Positions 6,926 through 13,624 of a DNA stretch of 13,881 nucleotides are shown here, piece by piece (the stretch's first letter is position 1; every line of letters begins with the position of its first letter). The position numbers and the translations under genes were made by a program. The DNA is taken from positions 1-13,881 of the forward strand of contig CAZAKI010000045.1 in the NCBI GenBank assembly GCA_964485855.1. The letters are read 5' to 3'. Below the pieces are notes generated by a model, which was not told the DNA's origin, ran no database searches, and saw only the letters and a program-made list of their open reading frames with translations. Source of the stretch: UBA993 sp964485855 (GTDB taxonomy: Bacteria > Bacillota > Dethiobacteria > DTU022).

Positions 6926-7813
6926 ATGTTTGATCGCAAAAAAATATTAGCACTAGCTTTAGTGGTAGGTTTGCTATTATTTATAGCCGGTTGCGCCCAG
7001 GAAGCAACTCCACCTGAGGAAGAACCAACTCCGGAAGAAGGAGAAGAAGAAGAAGTACAGCTAATTGATGATTTTATCATTCTGGCAACAACTACCAGCA
7101 CTTACGATTCCGGGTTGCTCGATTTCTTAAACCCGATCTTCCAGGAGCAAACCGGTCTTGAAGTCCGTGTTGTCTCTCAAGGGACCGGTGCTGCGTTGGA
7201 AACCGGCCGCAGCGGCGATGCCGATGTTCTCTTAGTCCACGACCGCGGTTCTGAATTAACTGGAGTTGAAGAAGGTTATTTCGTCGACCGTTACGATGTT
7301 ATGTATAACGATTTCATTTTTATCGGCCCGGCTGATGACCCGGCCGGTTTGAGCAGTGTTTCGACTGCCGTAGAAGCCCTCGCCCTGATTGCCGAAAACG
7401 GCAGCGTTTTCGTTTCACGCGGTGACGATTCCGGCACCAACCGGATGGAGCTGCGCCTCTGGGAAGCTGCCGGGATAACTCCCGAAGGCCAGGATTGGTA
7501 CGAAGCGATTGGCCAGGGTATGGGCGATACGATCAGGCACACCGATGAACGCCAGGGTTACACCATGACCGATCGCGGCACCTACGTCTCAATGAAGGAT
7601 GGAATCGACTTGGTTATCGCCCTCGAAGGCGACCCTGCTCTCTTTAACCAGTACGGTGTGATGGCTGTCAGCCCCGAACTGCATCCTGACGTTAAATATG
7701 ATTATGCCATGATGTACATCGATTTTCTGATGTCGGATGAAGGTCAGGAGCTAATTGAATCTTACCAGGTAAACGGCGAAACGCTTTTCTTTCCCGGTTA
7801 TGGACTTGAATAA
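6926..7813 (+). CDS. tupA: Tungstate ABC transporter substrate-binding lipoprotein TupA
   Basis: TupA captures tungstate outside the membrane and delivers it to TupB. The 295-residue precursor has a lipoprotein signal (positive start DRKK, hydrophobic core, lipobox IAGC with Cys23). An acidic linker of Glu and Pro (about residues 26-45) precedes the binding domain. The family oxyanion-site motif ATTTST lies at 54-59, followed by SQGTGAALE and SRGDDSGTN further on, all typical of the TupA/PstS-like tungstate proteins. The TTTS motif separates it from ModA. ATG at 6926 has GGAGG eleven bases upstream. It follows the second Moco/Tuco-like leader and precedes tupB, so tungsten or cofactor level probably controls it. 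Confidence 0.95.
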   Translation: MFDRKKILALALVVGLLLFIAGCAQEATPPEEEPTPEEGEEEEVQLIDDFIILATTTSTYDSGLLDFLNPIFQEQTGLEVRVVSQGTGAALETGRSGDADVLLVHDRGSELTGVEEGYFVDRYDVMYNDFIFIGPADDPAGLSSVSTAVEALALIAENGSVFVSRGDDSGTNRMELRLWEAAGITPEGQDWYEAIGQGMGDTIRHTDERQGYTMTDRGTYVSMKDGIDLVIALEGDPALFNQYGVMAVSPELHPDVKYDYAMMYIDFLMSDEGQELIESYQVNGETLFFPGYGLE

Positions 7814-7828
7814 ATAACTTAACGCACA

Positions 7829-7882
7829 GCAGGGGGACGGGAAAGTTAACAGGGTGAGATAACCCCACCGTTCCCCTGTTGC
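7829..7882 (+). repeat. GC-rich hairpin between tupA and tupB
   Basis: GCAGGGGGACGG at 7829-7840 faces CCGTTCCCCTGTTGC at 7868-7882, giving a long GC-rich stem with one G-T pair and a small bulge. Downstream to about 7978 there are further short repeats of the type ACAGCAGGG, GTGTGAC/TGTGACAC and GAGACAGGAGAC. This looks like a degenerate intergenic repeat unit that also could slow transcription or protect the tupA mRNA. The 188-base spacing inside an otherwise tight ABC operon is explained by this insertion-like stretch. Confidence 0.5.
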
Positions 7883-8001
7883 ATAGTTAAAAACAGCAGG
7901 GAAAAGAACAGGGGACATAAAGAAGTGTGACAAAACTCTCGTCGCCTGGACATGTGACACGGAGACAGGAGACTGAACACAAATAAGATGGAGGCACTGA
8001 T

Positions 8002-8700
8002 TTGTCAAGACTTTACGAAGGATTATTGGAAGCATTCCGCCTGATCATCTCATTTAACCCGGACTTGCTGCAGATTGTGCTTCTTTCCCTAAGGGTTTCT
8101 CTGACAGCAATTATTATCTCAGCCTTAATCGGTGTGCCATTTGGTACCCTTCTCGGTTTAAATGAAGAGAAAAAAACCCGGCTTTTAAATAAAGTAATTT
8201 TTACATTTATGGGTATGCCGCCGGTTGTCGCCGGATTGATTATCTACCTGATCCTATCGAGACAGGGGCCACTTGGTATTCTCAGCCTGCTCTATACACC
8301 GACAGCAATGATTATTGCCCAGGTATTTCTGTCTTCTCCGATTGTGATCGGCCTGACAATGGTTGGTATCCGAGCCCGGGGTAGTGAGATAGAAGAAACA
8401 GCGCGCTCGCTAGGGGCCAATACAGGTCTGGCAGCCTGGACGGTAGTTAAAGAATCACGTTACGCCATTTTGGGCGCCATTATTACCGGCTTTAGCCGGG
8501 TTGTAGCCGAGGTCGGCGCAGTGATGATCGTGGGCGGTAACATTGATGGACACACCAGGGTGATGACCACGGCTATCGTCCTCGAGACAAGAAAAGGCAA
8601 TTTTGAATTAGCGATCGGCCTGGGCATTATTTTATTAATGATCTCATTTATTGTTAACTCCATCTTGTATACGATTCAGAAGGGAGGGAATAAGGATTAG
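8002..8700 (+). CDS. tupB: Tungstate ABC transporter permease TupB
   Basis: A 232-residue integral membrane protein of the binding-protein-dependent permease (MetI-like) family, forming the tungstate channel as a dimer. Hydrophobic segments are visible at about residues 17-45, 60-85, 95-125, 155-185 and 200-226. The cytoplasmic EAA-type loop that contacts TupC reads EIEETARSLGANTGLAAW, followed by AEVGAVMIVGGN, both typical of TupB. The start is TTG at 8002, supported by GGAGG seven bases upstream; no ATG is suitably placed. It ends with TAG and overlaps the beginning of the tupC region, as expected of a coupled operon. Confidence 0.92.
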   Translation: MSRLYEGLLEAFRLIISFNPDLLQIVLLSLRVSLTAIIISALIGVPFGTLLGLNEEKKTRLLNKVIFTFMGMPPVVAGLIIYLILSRQGPLGILSLLYTPTAMIIAQVFLSSPIVIGLTMVGIRARGSEIEETARSLGANTGLAAWTVVKESRYAILGAIITGFSRVVAEVGAVMIVGGNIDGHTRVMTTAIVLETRKGNFELAIGLGIILLMISFIVNSILYTIQKGGNKD

Positions 8701-8710
8701 CTGCGAAACT

Positions 8711-9129
8711 GTGCTTTTGGAAATGACAGATGTTAGAAAGCTTTACGACAAGGAAGTTTTGAGAGTTGATAAGCTGATCCTTACCAAAGGCTGCATTTAC
8801 GGGGTGATCGGCCCCAGCGGCGCCGGGAAAAGCACCCTCTTACGCATCATAAATTTACTAACCCCTCCCGATAATGGAACAATTCTCTATAAAGGCTACG
8901 AACCTGCAAAAAACAGTCCTGAACGATTGGCCCTGCAGCGTGATATGGCCCTGGTTTTCCAAAAAACTTTGCTCTTTAAAGATACTGTCTGGAATAATGT
9001 TGCTTACGGTTTAAAAGCACGGTGTTATAAAAAATCAGAAATAGAAAATCGTGTCAACACGCTGCTCGAGCAGGTCGGCATGAAAGAGCTCTCCCACCGG
9101 CGCGCAGAAACGCTTTCGGGCGGCGAAGC
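8711..9129 (+). CDS. tupC: Tungstate ABC transporter ATPase TupC, 3' part lost in gap
   Basis: This ATPase powers tungstate uptake with TupB. About 140 residues are present: Walker A GPSGAGKS at 34-41 (counting from GTG at 8711), the Q-loop region LVFQKTLLFKDTVWNNVAYG and the start of the ABC signature LSGGEA, where the sequence runs into the N block. Walker B, the D-loop and the H-loop are missing. The start is uncertain. GTG at 8711 and ATG at 8723 are in frame, but the strong GGGAGGG at about 8681-8687 lies further upstream, inside the tupB end. The frame is open back to 8651, so a nonstandard start nearer that site is possible. Order tupA-tupB-tupC is the family standard. Confidence 0.88.
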
Positions 9130-9229
9130 NNNNNNNNNNNNNNNNNNNNNNNNNNNNNNNNNNNNNNNNNNNNNNNNNNNNNNNNNNNNNNNNNNNNNNN
9201 NNNNNNNNNNNNNNNNNNNNNNNNNNNNN
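9130..9229. other. Assembly gap (100 N)
   Basis: Exactly 100 undetermined bases, the customary placeholder for a gap of unknown size. The missing C-terminal part of TupC and N-terminal half of the following transporter together would need several hundred bases. The true gap is therefore almost certainly larger than 100 bases, if the join is right. Confidence 0.97.
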
Positions 9230-9858
9230 TGGGGCTCGGCATCATGTTTTACAGGGGCGATCTTGCTGAACTAGAAAGAATCGGTTTTGCTTTACCGCAA
9301 ATTACTTCTTTTAAACCGCTTCAGGTTTGGGAAGCGATGCTGTTGGCCGGTTTCGCCCAGATACCGCTTACGGCAACCAATGCCGTAATTTCGACTTCTT
9401 CATTGATTAAAACATACTTTCCCCAAAACCCGGTTAATGAGCAGCGGTTGTCCCTGAATATGGGACTCTTAAATCTTACATTTCCTTTTTTGGGTGGCAT
9501 GCCTTTGTGCCACGGCGCAGGCGGTCTCGTCGGACAGTATTATTTCGGAGCCAGAACGGGCGGCGCCAATATCCTGGAGGGCATGATTGAGATCGCAATG
9601 GGGATATTGCTGGCCACGTCGATCTTAGGAGTATTTACCCTTTTCCCCATGGCAATTATTGGGGCGATGATGTTGATGGTTGGTTTTGAAATGATCAAAT
9701 TTGCCAGGGATGTTTCCACCGACTGGAATATTGCAGTCTTAGTTCTCACTGTCGCTCTATCCCTTCTGGCAAATATGGCTGTGGGTTTTATCAGCGGCAT
9801 GGCTTTATACTACCTGATAAATTATTTTAATCGGCTGAATCAAACGAAATCAACCTAG
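9230..9858 (+). CDS. MOT1-like molybdate/sulfate transporter, 5' part lost in gap
   Basis: The C-terminal 209 or so residues of a membrane transporter of the SulP-related MOT1 (molybdate transporter) type; the first full codon is at 9232 and the stop TAG at 9856-9858. The diagnostic stretch is GGMPLCHGAGGLVGQYYFGA followed by RTGGANILEG, one of the two conserved MOT1 blocks. An earlier block with AGFAQIPLTATNAV is also present. The N-terminal half, which would hold the other conserved block, falls in the gap. Several hydrophobic helices follow to the C terminus. Its place after tupABC fits uptake of molybdate or tungstate. A general sulfate permease role is the alternative. Confidence 0.85.
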
Positions 9859-9929
9859 CCGGCAAAAAATAAGGGCGGTTAATAAACACAACCGGCCATG
9901 ACTACATTACTGTATGATCCACCTCATTA

Positions 9930-9963
9930 GGCGGGGATTGTTTAATTCCCGCCCTCTCTTTTA
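9930..9963 (+). terminator. Intrinsic terminator of the tup/MOT1 unit
   Basis: GGCGGGGATT at 9930-9939 pairs fully (one G-T) with AATTCCCGCC at 9944-9953 around the loop GTTT, followed by CTCTCTTTTATT. It separates the metal-transport unit from the next promoter. Confidence 0.9.
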
Positions 9964-9983
9964 TTGCTGAACCGACATGCTCC

Positions 9984-10067
9984 TTTTACAATATGTCCAA
10001 CATCTAGCAATAATTATGTACATTGTGGCAGTTGTAGCATTTTAGATAATCTATAAAATTGAAATTA
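9984..10067 (+). promoter_or_regulatory. 84-bp regulon element, copy 2, promoter of the OpuC-type ATPase/permease operon
   Basis: Copy of the element at 3592-3675 and 13416-13499, here pointing right. It has ACAATATGTCC near the start, the inverted repeat TACA-N10-TGTA at 10019-10036, a -35-like TTGTAG at 10032-10037, a 16-bp spacer and TAAAAT at 10054-10059. It matches copy 3 at 77 of 84 positions and copy 1 at 66 by hand count, without gaps. Transcription would start near 10066 and leave a leader of about 320 nt. Confidence 0.75.
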
Positions 10068-10386
10068 GCATTCTTTTCAGATAGAGTATCCTGTTCTCAT
10101 CAATTGTTTTATCAAAACATATATCAGGTAAGCCCGTCAAAATAAGTTCTGGTGGCAGAGAGAGGGTGATTGCTGATTTATGATCAAATCTACTATTTTA
10201 CATTAAATATTTCCAGAAGCTCTAGATTTATCTCAGGATCATATTTCTCGAGTTATTAGAGGATCAGCAAGCTATTCAAGCAGATTGTACAGAAATAATA
10301 TAAAAAATTGTCCAAATAAAAAGGAATTATTGATTCGAAATAGAATTTAGCAGTTATTCAAAAAATCGCTTAAGATAGGATGAAAA
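10068..10386 (+). promoter_or_regulatory. Long 5' leader of the ATPase/permease operon, conserved islands shared with 13080-13415
   Basis: No gene is visible in these 319 bases. The first 120 or so bases align with the leader of the binding-protein gene, with islands TTTTCAGATAGAG (10074-10086), ACATATATCAG (10117-10127) and AGAGAGGGTG followed by CTGATTTATGATC (10159-10185). CATATATCAG at 10118-10127 can pair with CTGATTTATG at 10173-10182, nine of ten bases, and the same pairing exists in the other leader. After about 10215 no similarity is seen. This could be a structured regulatory RNA or the trace of a duplicated promoter region. Confidence 0.45.
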
Positions 10387-11364
10387 ATGATTCAATTAAT
10401 CGATGTATCCAAAACTTTTAACGGAGTAGACATGGTTGTTGATAATCTCAACCTTGAAATCAAACAAGGTGAGCTTGTTGTATTGGTTGGCGAAAGCGGA
10501 TGCGGCAAAACCACGACAATGAAGATGATCAATCGCCTTGAGGAGGTGTCGAGCGGAACAATAATGATTAACGGTAAGGACATCAAAGAAGCTAATCCCA
10601 TTGAACTACGGCGTAATATCGGCTATGTCATTCAACAAGTCGGGCTTTTCCCCCATTTAACCGTAGGGCAAAATATTGGGATTGTACCAAAGCTTACTAA
10701 AAACGATCCGGCAAAGATCGCAAAAAGGACAATTGAGCTTCTGGAAATGACCGGCTTAAAACACGAAGACTATTTGCACCGTTATCCGAAAGAGCTTTCG
10801 GGTGGGCAACAGCAGCGTATCGGCGTAGCTAGGGCCCTGGCGAACAACCCGGATGTCGTTTTGATGGATGAGCCTTTCTCCGCACTTGATCCGATCACAA
10901 GGTGCCAACTGCAGGACGAACTTTTAAACCTCCAGGAAGAACTGCACAAAACTTTCGTGTTCGTAACCCATGATGTCGATGAGGCAATAAAAATTGGTGA
11001 CAAGATCGCCGTAATGCAAGACGGCAAAATAATGCAGTACGATACTCCGGAAAATATCCTGAAAAAACCTGCGAACCAGTTTATAGAAAACTTCGTGGGA
11101 CAGGATCGTCTGTGGAAAACACCCGATATGCTGCGCGCACGGGATATTATGGATACAAATTATGAAAAGATGGAAAAAATCGAAATTACGGATATGGTCA
11201 TCGTACAACCCGAAACACCGATGAATGTTGTATTACAGCTTCGCGAAAAACATAAGTTGCATATTATTCCGGTTGTGGAAGAAGGTATAACGGTAGGTAT
11301 TATTACTGAGCCAAGCATTTTAAGCCTACTGGCAGAAATTATACCAGGAAGCGAGGAGTGTTAA
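10387..11364 (+). CDS. opuCA: Quaternary-amine (glycine betaine/choline/carnitine-type) ABC transporter ATPase
   Basis: A 325-residue ATPase of the OpuCA/ProV family that powers uptake of compatible solutes or quaternary amines. Walker A GESGCGKT is at 35-42, the Q-loop VIQQVGLFPH at 81-90, the signature LSGGQQQR at 137-144, Walker B VVLMDEP at 157-163 with SALD after it, and the H-loop VTHD near 195. After residue 250 there is a C-terminal CBS-type region, which in OpuA-like systems senses ionic strength. ATG at 10387 has only a weak AGGA upstream. The permease follows with no gap. Control is probably through the 84-bp element and long leader. Substrate cannot be read from the ATPase. Confidence 0.9.
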   Translation: MIQLIDVSKTFNGVDMVVDNLNLEIKQGELVVLVGESGCGKTTTMKMINRLEEVSSGTIMINGKDIKEANPIELRRNIGYVIQQVGLFPHLTVGQNIGIVPKLTKNDPAKIAKRTIELLEMTGLKHEDYLHRYPKELSGGQQQRIGVARALANNPDVVLMDEPFSALDPITRCQLQDELLNLQEELHKTFVFVTHDVDEAIKIGDKIAVMQDGKIMQYDTPENILKKPANQFIENFVGQDRLWKTPDMLRARDIMDTNYEKMEKIEITDMVIVQPETPMNVVLQLREKHKLHIIPVVEEGITVGIITEPSILSLLAEIIPGSEEC

Positions 11365-12006
11365 TTGAACGTATACACAATATACGTATTAAATAATTGG
11401 GATAAGATCCTAAGCAGATCGGGAGAGCACGTCTACCTTGCGTTTACTGCGGTTGCATTGGCTTGCTTGGTCGGAATACCGATCGGTTTGCTAATTAACA
11501 GGAATAAACAGTTAGCGAATTTAGTGATGAATGGCGCAAACATTTTGCAAACAATTCCAAGCCTTGCAATGTTTGCGCTGCTTATACCTTTAGTTGGCAT
11601 CCGAGATAAAAACGCCATCTTAGCGCTATTCCTCTATGGACTGCTGCCGATTATCAAGAACACATATACAGGCATCAGAAATGTTGACCCTGCAATAACC
11701 GAGGCGGCAAAGGGTATGGGCATGTCAAACATGCAAATGCTTTACATGGTCCAGGCACCGCTAGCCATTCCCGTTATCATGGCCGGTGTGCGCATCGCTA
11801 CTGTCACCGGTATCGGGGTAGCAACCATTGCTACGTTGATCGGCTCGGGCGGATTAGGTACACTTATTTACCAGGGGATCGGCATGATGAACTATCCAAT
11901 GATGATATCGGGTGCGATCGCAGCAGCGCTGCTTGCTTTGCTGACCGATTATGTTCTCGGGTTGCTGGAAAAGTTGATGACATCCAAAGGAATCGCCACA
12001 AAATAA
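11365..12006 (+). CDS. opuCB: Quaternary-amine ABC transporter permease, OpuCB-type
   Basis: A 213-residue integral membrane subunit of the OpuCB/OpuCD (ProW-like) family with five or six hydrophobic segments. The cytoplasmic EAA loop reads EAAKGMGMSNMQMLYMVQAP, which docks on the ATPase. The family stretch ILQTIPSLAMFALL is also present. The TTG start at 11365 follows the ATPase stop codon directly and has GAGGAG six bases upstream, so translation is coupled. Many OpuC systems carry two different permease genes; only one is seen here, so a homodimer is likely. The gene ends before a strong hairpin and converges with the binding-protein gene. Confidence 0.9.
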   Translation: MNVYTIYVLNNWDKILSRSGEHVYLAFTAVALACLVGIPIGLLINRNKQLANLVMNGANILQTIPSLAMFALLIPLVGIRDKNAILALFLYGLLPIIKNTYTGIRNVDPAITEAAKGMGMSNMQMLYMVQAPLAIPVIMAGVRIATVTGIGVATIATLIGSGGLGTLIYQGIGMMNYPMMISGAIAAALLALLTDYVLGLLEKLMTSKGIATK

Positions 12007-12071
12007 TCAACAAAATAATCGCAGGATATTACCAGCAAATCTAAAAACACCAATACAGTAAACTTGGCAGA

Positions 12072-12111
12072 AAGAAGCCGGAAAGCTCTTTGCTTTCCGG
12101 CTTCTTCGTTT
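12072..12111. terminator. Bidirectional terminator between permease and binding-protein genes
   Basis: AAGAAGCCGGAAAGC at 12072-12086 pairs perfectly with GCTTTCCGGCTTCTT at 12092-12106 around a five-base loop TCTTT. A short CGTTT follows on the plus strand. Its place between convergent genes suits termination from both sides. The stretch 12007-12071 holds nothing else recognisable. Confidence 0.9.
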
Positions 12112-12137
12112 CAGCTTGTAGCTTGTCTATGGTTGTG

Positions 12138-13079
12138 CTATTCTATTAAGCCTTTGTCCCTAAGGGCCTGCTCGGCAACTTCTCTTGGATCTCCGCCTTC
12201 ATCAACCATAAGATTGTACTTCTGCGCGTCTTCGTCCGTGAACTGATTCTTAATGAGCATCAGCGCATCAACAATAGCCGGATTAGCATCTGCGAAATCT
12301 TGCTTTAGGATCGGAGCGACAAAATAGGGGGGGAAGTAATTTTTGTCGTCTTCAAGGTTCACGAGGTTGAACTTCGCGATCCTACCATCTGTGCTGTACG
12401 AGACATTAACGTCGATCTCGCCTTCGCGCAGTGCGGCATAGGTCAGGCCCTGATCCATCGGCAATTCATTTTTGAAAGTAATGCCATAGGTTTCCTTTAA
12501 GCCCGGCAGTCCATCTGCACGCCCCAGGAACTCATTATCGCAGCCCATAATCATATCGCCAGCATAGGGAACAAGCTCTGAGACCGATGATATGCCAAGT
12601 TCCTCTGCGGTTTCTGCTGTGACTGAAAGTACATATGTGTTGTTCCAGCCAAATTCACCTAGCCAGGTAATGCCAAACTGTTCCTCAAAAGCAGCCTTGA
12701 CATAATCGTAGGTATCCTGCGGGCTTAGGATCTCAGCCTGTTCCAGTATTGCGCCATAGGCCGTACCGGTGAACTCAGGATAAATATCAATCTCACCGCT
12801 ATCCAACGCTTCAAAGCAAAGCATGGTCCCGCCGAATTCAATCACTTCTGTCGGATAATCGGTATGTTCTTCGATCAAGACCGCAAGCATCTGCCCCGAA
12901 AGACGTTGCTCGGAATAGTTCTTGTGTCCGATCCTTACAACATCCATGGTAGCCGGTTCCTGACCGCTATCAGCATCTGCATCCATATCTGTTGCGCCCT
13001 CATCTGGTTGACAACCAACCATCATCAAAGCTACTAATAACACGATTAAACTTAGTGCCAGTAATTTAGAATACCTCAC
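12138..13079 (-). CDS. opuCC: Glycine betaine/choline-family substrate-binding lipoprotein (OpuCC/OsmF-type)
   Basis: The extracellular receptor for the adjacent OpuC-type importer. The 313-residue precursor starts at GTG 13079, giving a short basic start RYSK, a hydrophobic core and a lipobox MVGC with Cys23. The frame is open further to 13127, but that would put the signal peptide too deep, and GGGAGG lies eleven bases before the GTG. After an acidic Asp-rich linker, the QAT-family domain begins near residue 45 with VRIGHKNYSEQ and contains ALDSGEIDIYPEFTGTAYG, typical of OpuCC, OsmF and ProX-like proteins. It ends in TAG, with TGA nine codons later. It is transcribed convergent to its partner genes from its own copy of the 84-bp element. 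Substrate among betaine, choline, carnitine or a related amine is not determined. Confidence 0.9.
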   Translation of the reverse strand: MRYSKLLALSLIVLLVALMMVGCQPDEGATDMDADADSGQEPATMDVVRIGHKNYSEQRLSGQMLAVLIEEHTDYPTEVIEFGGTMLCFEALDSGEIDIYPEFTGTAYGAILEQAEILSPQDTYDYVKAAFEEQFGITWLGEFGWNNTYVLSVTAETAEELGISSVSELVPYAGDMIMGCDNEFLGRADGLPGLKETYGITFKNELPMDQGLTYAALREGEIDVNVSYSTDGRIAKFNLVNLEDDKNYFPPYFVAPILKQDFADANPAIVDALMLIKNQFTDEDAQKYNLMVDEGGDPREVAEQALRDKGLIE

Positions 13080-13415
13080 TACAATTGATGCCTCCCTTTT
13101 TTTAAAAACTAACCTACTTGTACCCATTACTAATCAGGCTTATTCTTTTTAATTAGCCACTATCACCCCCCGCATCTCTATTCTTCGAGGCTAAGTAAAA
13201 GATCTTCTGGATAAGTTAATTAAGTTTCTACTGATTCATTAGTGACTAAAGATATCTGATGTCTTTCTGGGAGATCCTTGATATAATGCCGGCGGATTCG
13301 ATCATAAATCAGTAACCACCCTCTCTTTTAACATAAAAATGTTGATGGGTAAAACTGATATATGTACTAATTAAGCAAATAAACGCTAAGGAAATGCTCT
13401 ATCTGAAAAAAATGT
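13080..13415 (-). promoter_or_regulatory. Long 5' leader of the binding-protein gene, related to 10068-10386
   Basis: About 335 bases without a gene. In the minus orientation it repeats the islands TTTTTCAGATAGAG (13397-13410), ACATATATCAG (13355-13365) and AGAGAGGGTGG followed by CTGATTTATGATC (13300-13328). The stem CATATATCAG with CTGATTTATG (13355-13364 with 13303-13312) is kept. A small hairpin AACAT/ATGTT (around 13330-13343) sits in its loop. The gene-proximal 200 bases share nothing clear with the other leader. Confidence 0.45.
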
Positions 13416-13499
13416 TAATTTTAATTTTATAGATTATCCAAAATTCTACAACTGCCACAATGTACTTAATTATCGCTAGATATTGGACATAGTGTAAAA
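13416..13499 (-). promoter_or_regulatory. 84-bp regulon element, copy 3, promoter of the binding-protein gene
   Basis: Minus-strand copy of the element at 9984-10067. It has ACACTATGTCC, the inverted repeat TACA-N10-TGTA at 13447-13464, TTGTAG at 13446-13451, a 16-bp spacer and TAAAAT at 13424-13429. It matches copy 2 at 77 and copy 1 at 64 of 84 positions, again without gaps. It points at the binding-protein gene. Confidence 0.75.
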
Positions 13500-13528
13500 A
13501 GCTATTGCTCTGAATGATAGTAATAGCT
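13496..13528 (-). terminator. Weak terminator after the cupin gene
   Basis: On the minus strand AGCTATT (13528-13522) pairs with AATAGCT (13506-13500), followed by TTTT. It lies about 100 bases after the cupin stop and abuts copy 3 of the 84-bp element. The stretch 13529-13624 is AT-rich and shows nothing else. Confidence 0.5.
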
Positions 13529-13624
13529 ATAAAATACTATCGATATATTTTTATAATCTGACTGGAAAGCTAAGCAGACTATGATTAGTTCTGAAGGAAA
13601 GTTAATGATCTGATGGTTGAGAAA

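Noticed and set aside
10026..10040. TGGCAGTTGTAGCA as a sigma54 promoter
   Set aside because: The GG and GC are 10 bases apart instead of 12, the GC is GA in copy 3 and the GG is not kept in copy 1.
10180..10206. Tiny leader peptide starting at the ATG in CTGATTTATGATC
   Set aside because: The reading frames in the two leaders differ in length and sequence (8 versus 18 codons), so a conserved peptide is not supported.
9984..13499. Inverted repeats flanking the transporter genes as ends of a mobile element
   Set aside because: A third copy stands upstream of mttB, each copy is at a gene start pointing inward to the gene, and there is no transposase or target duplication.
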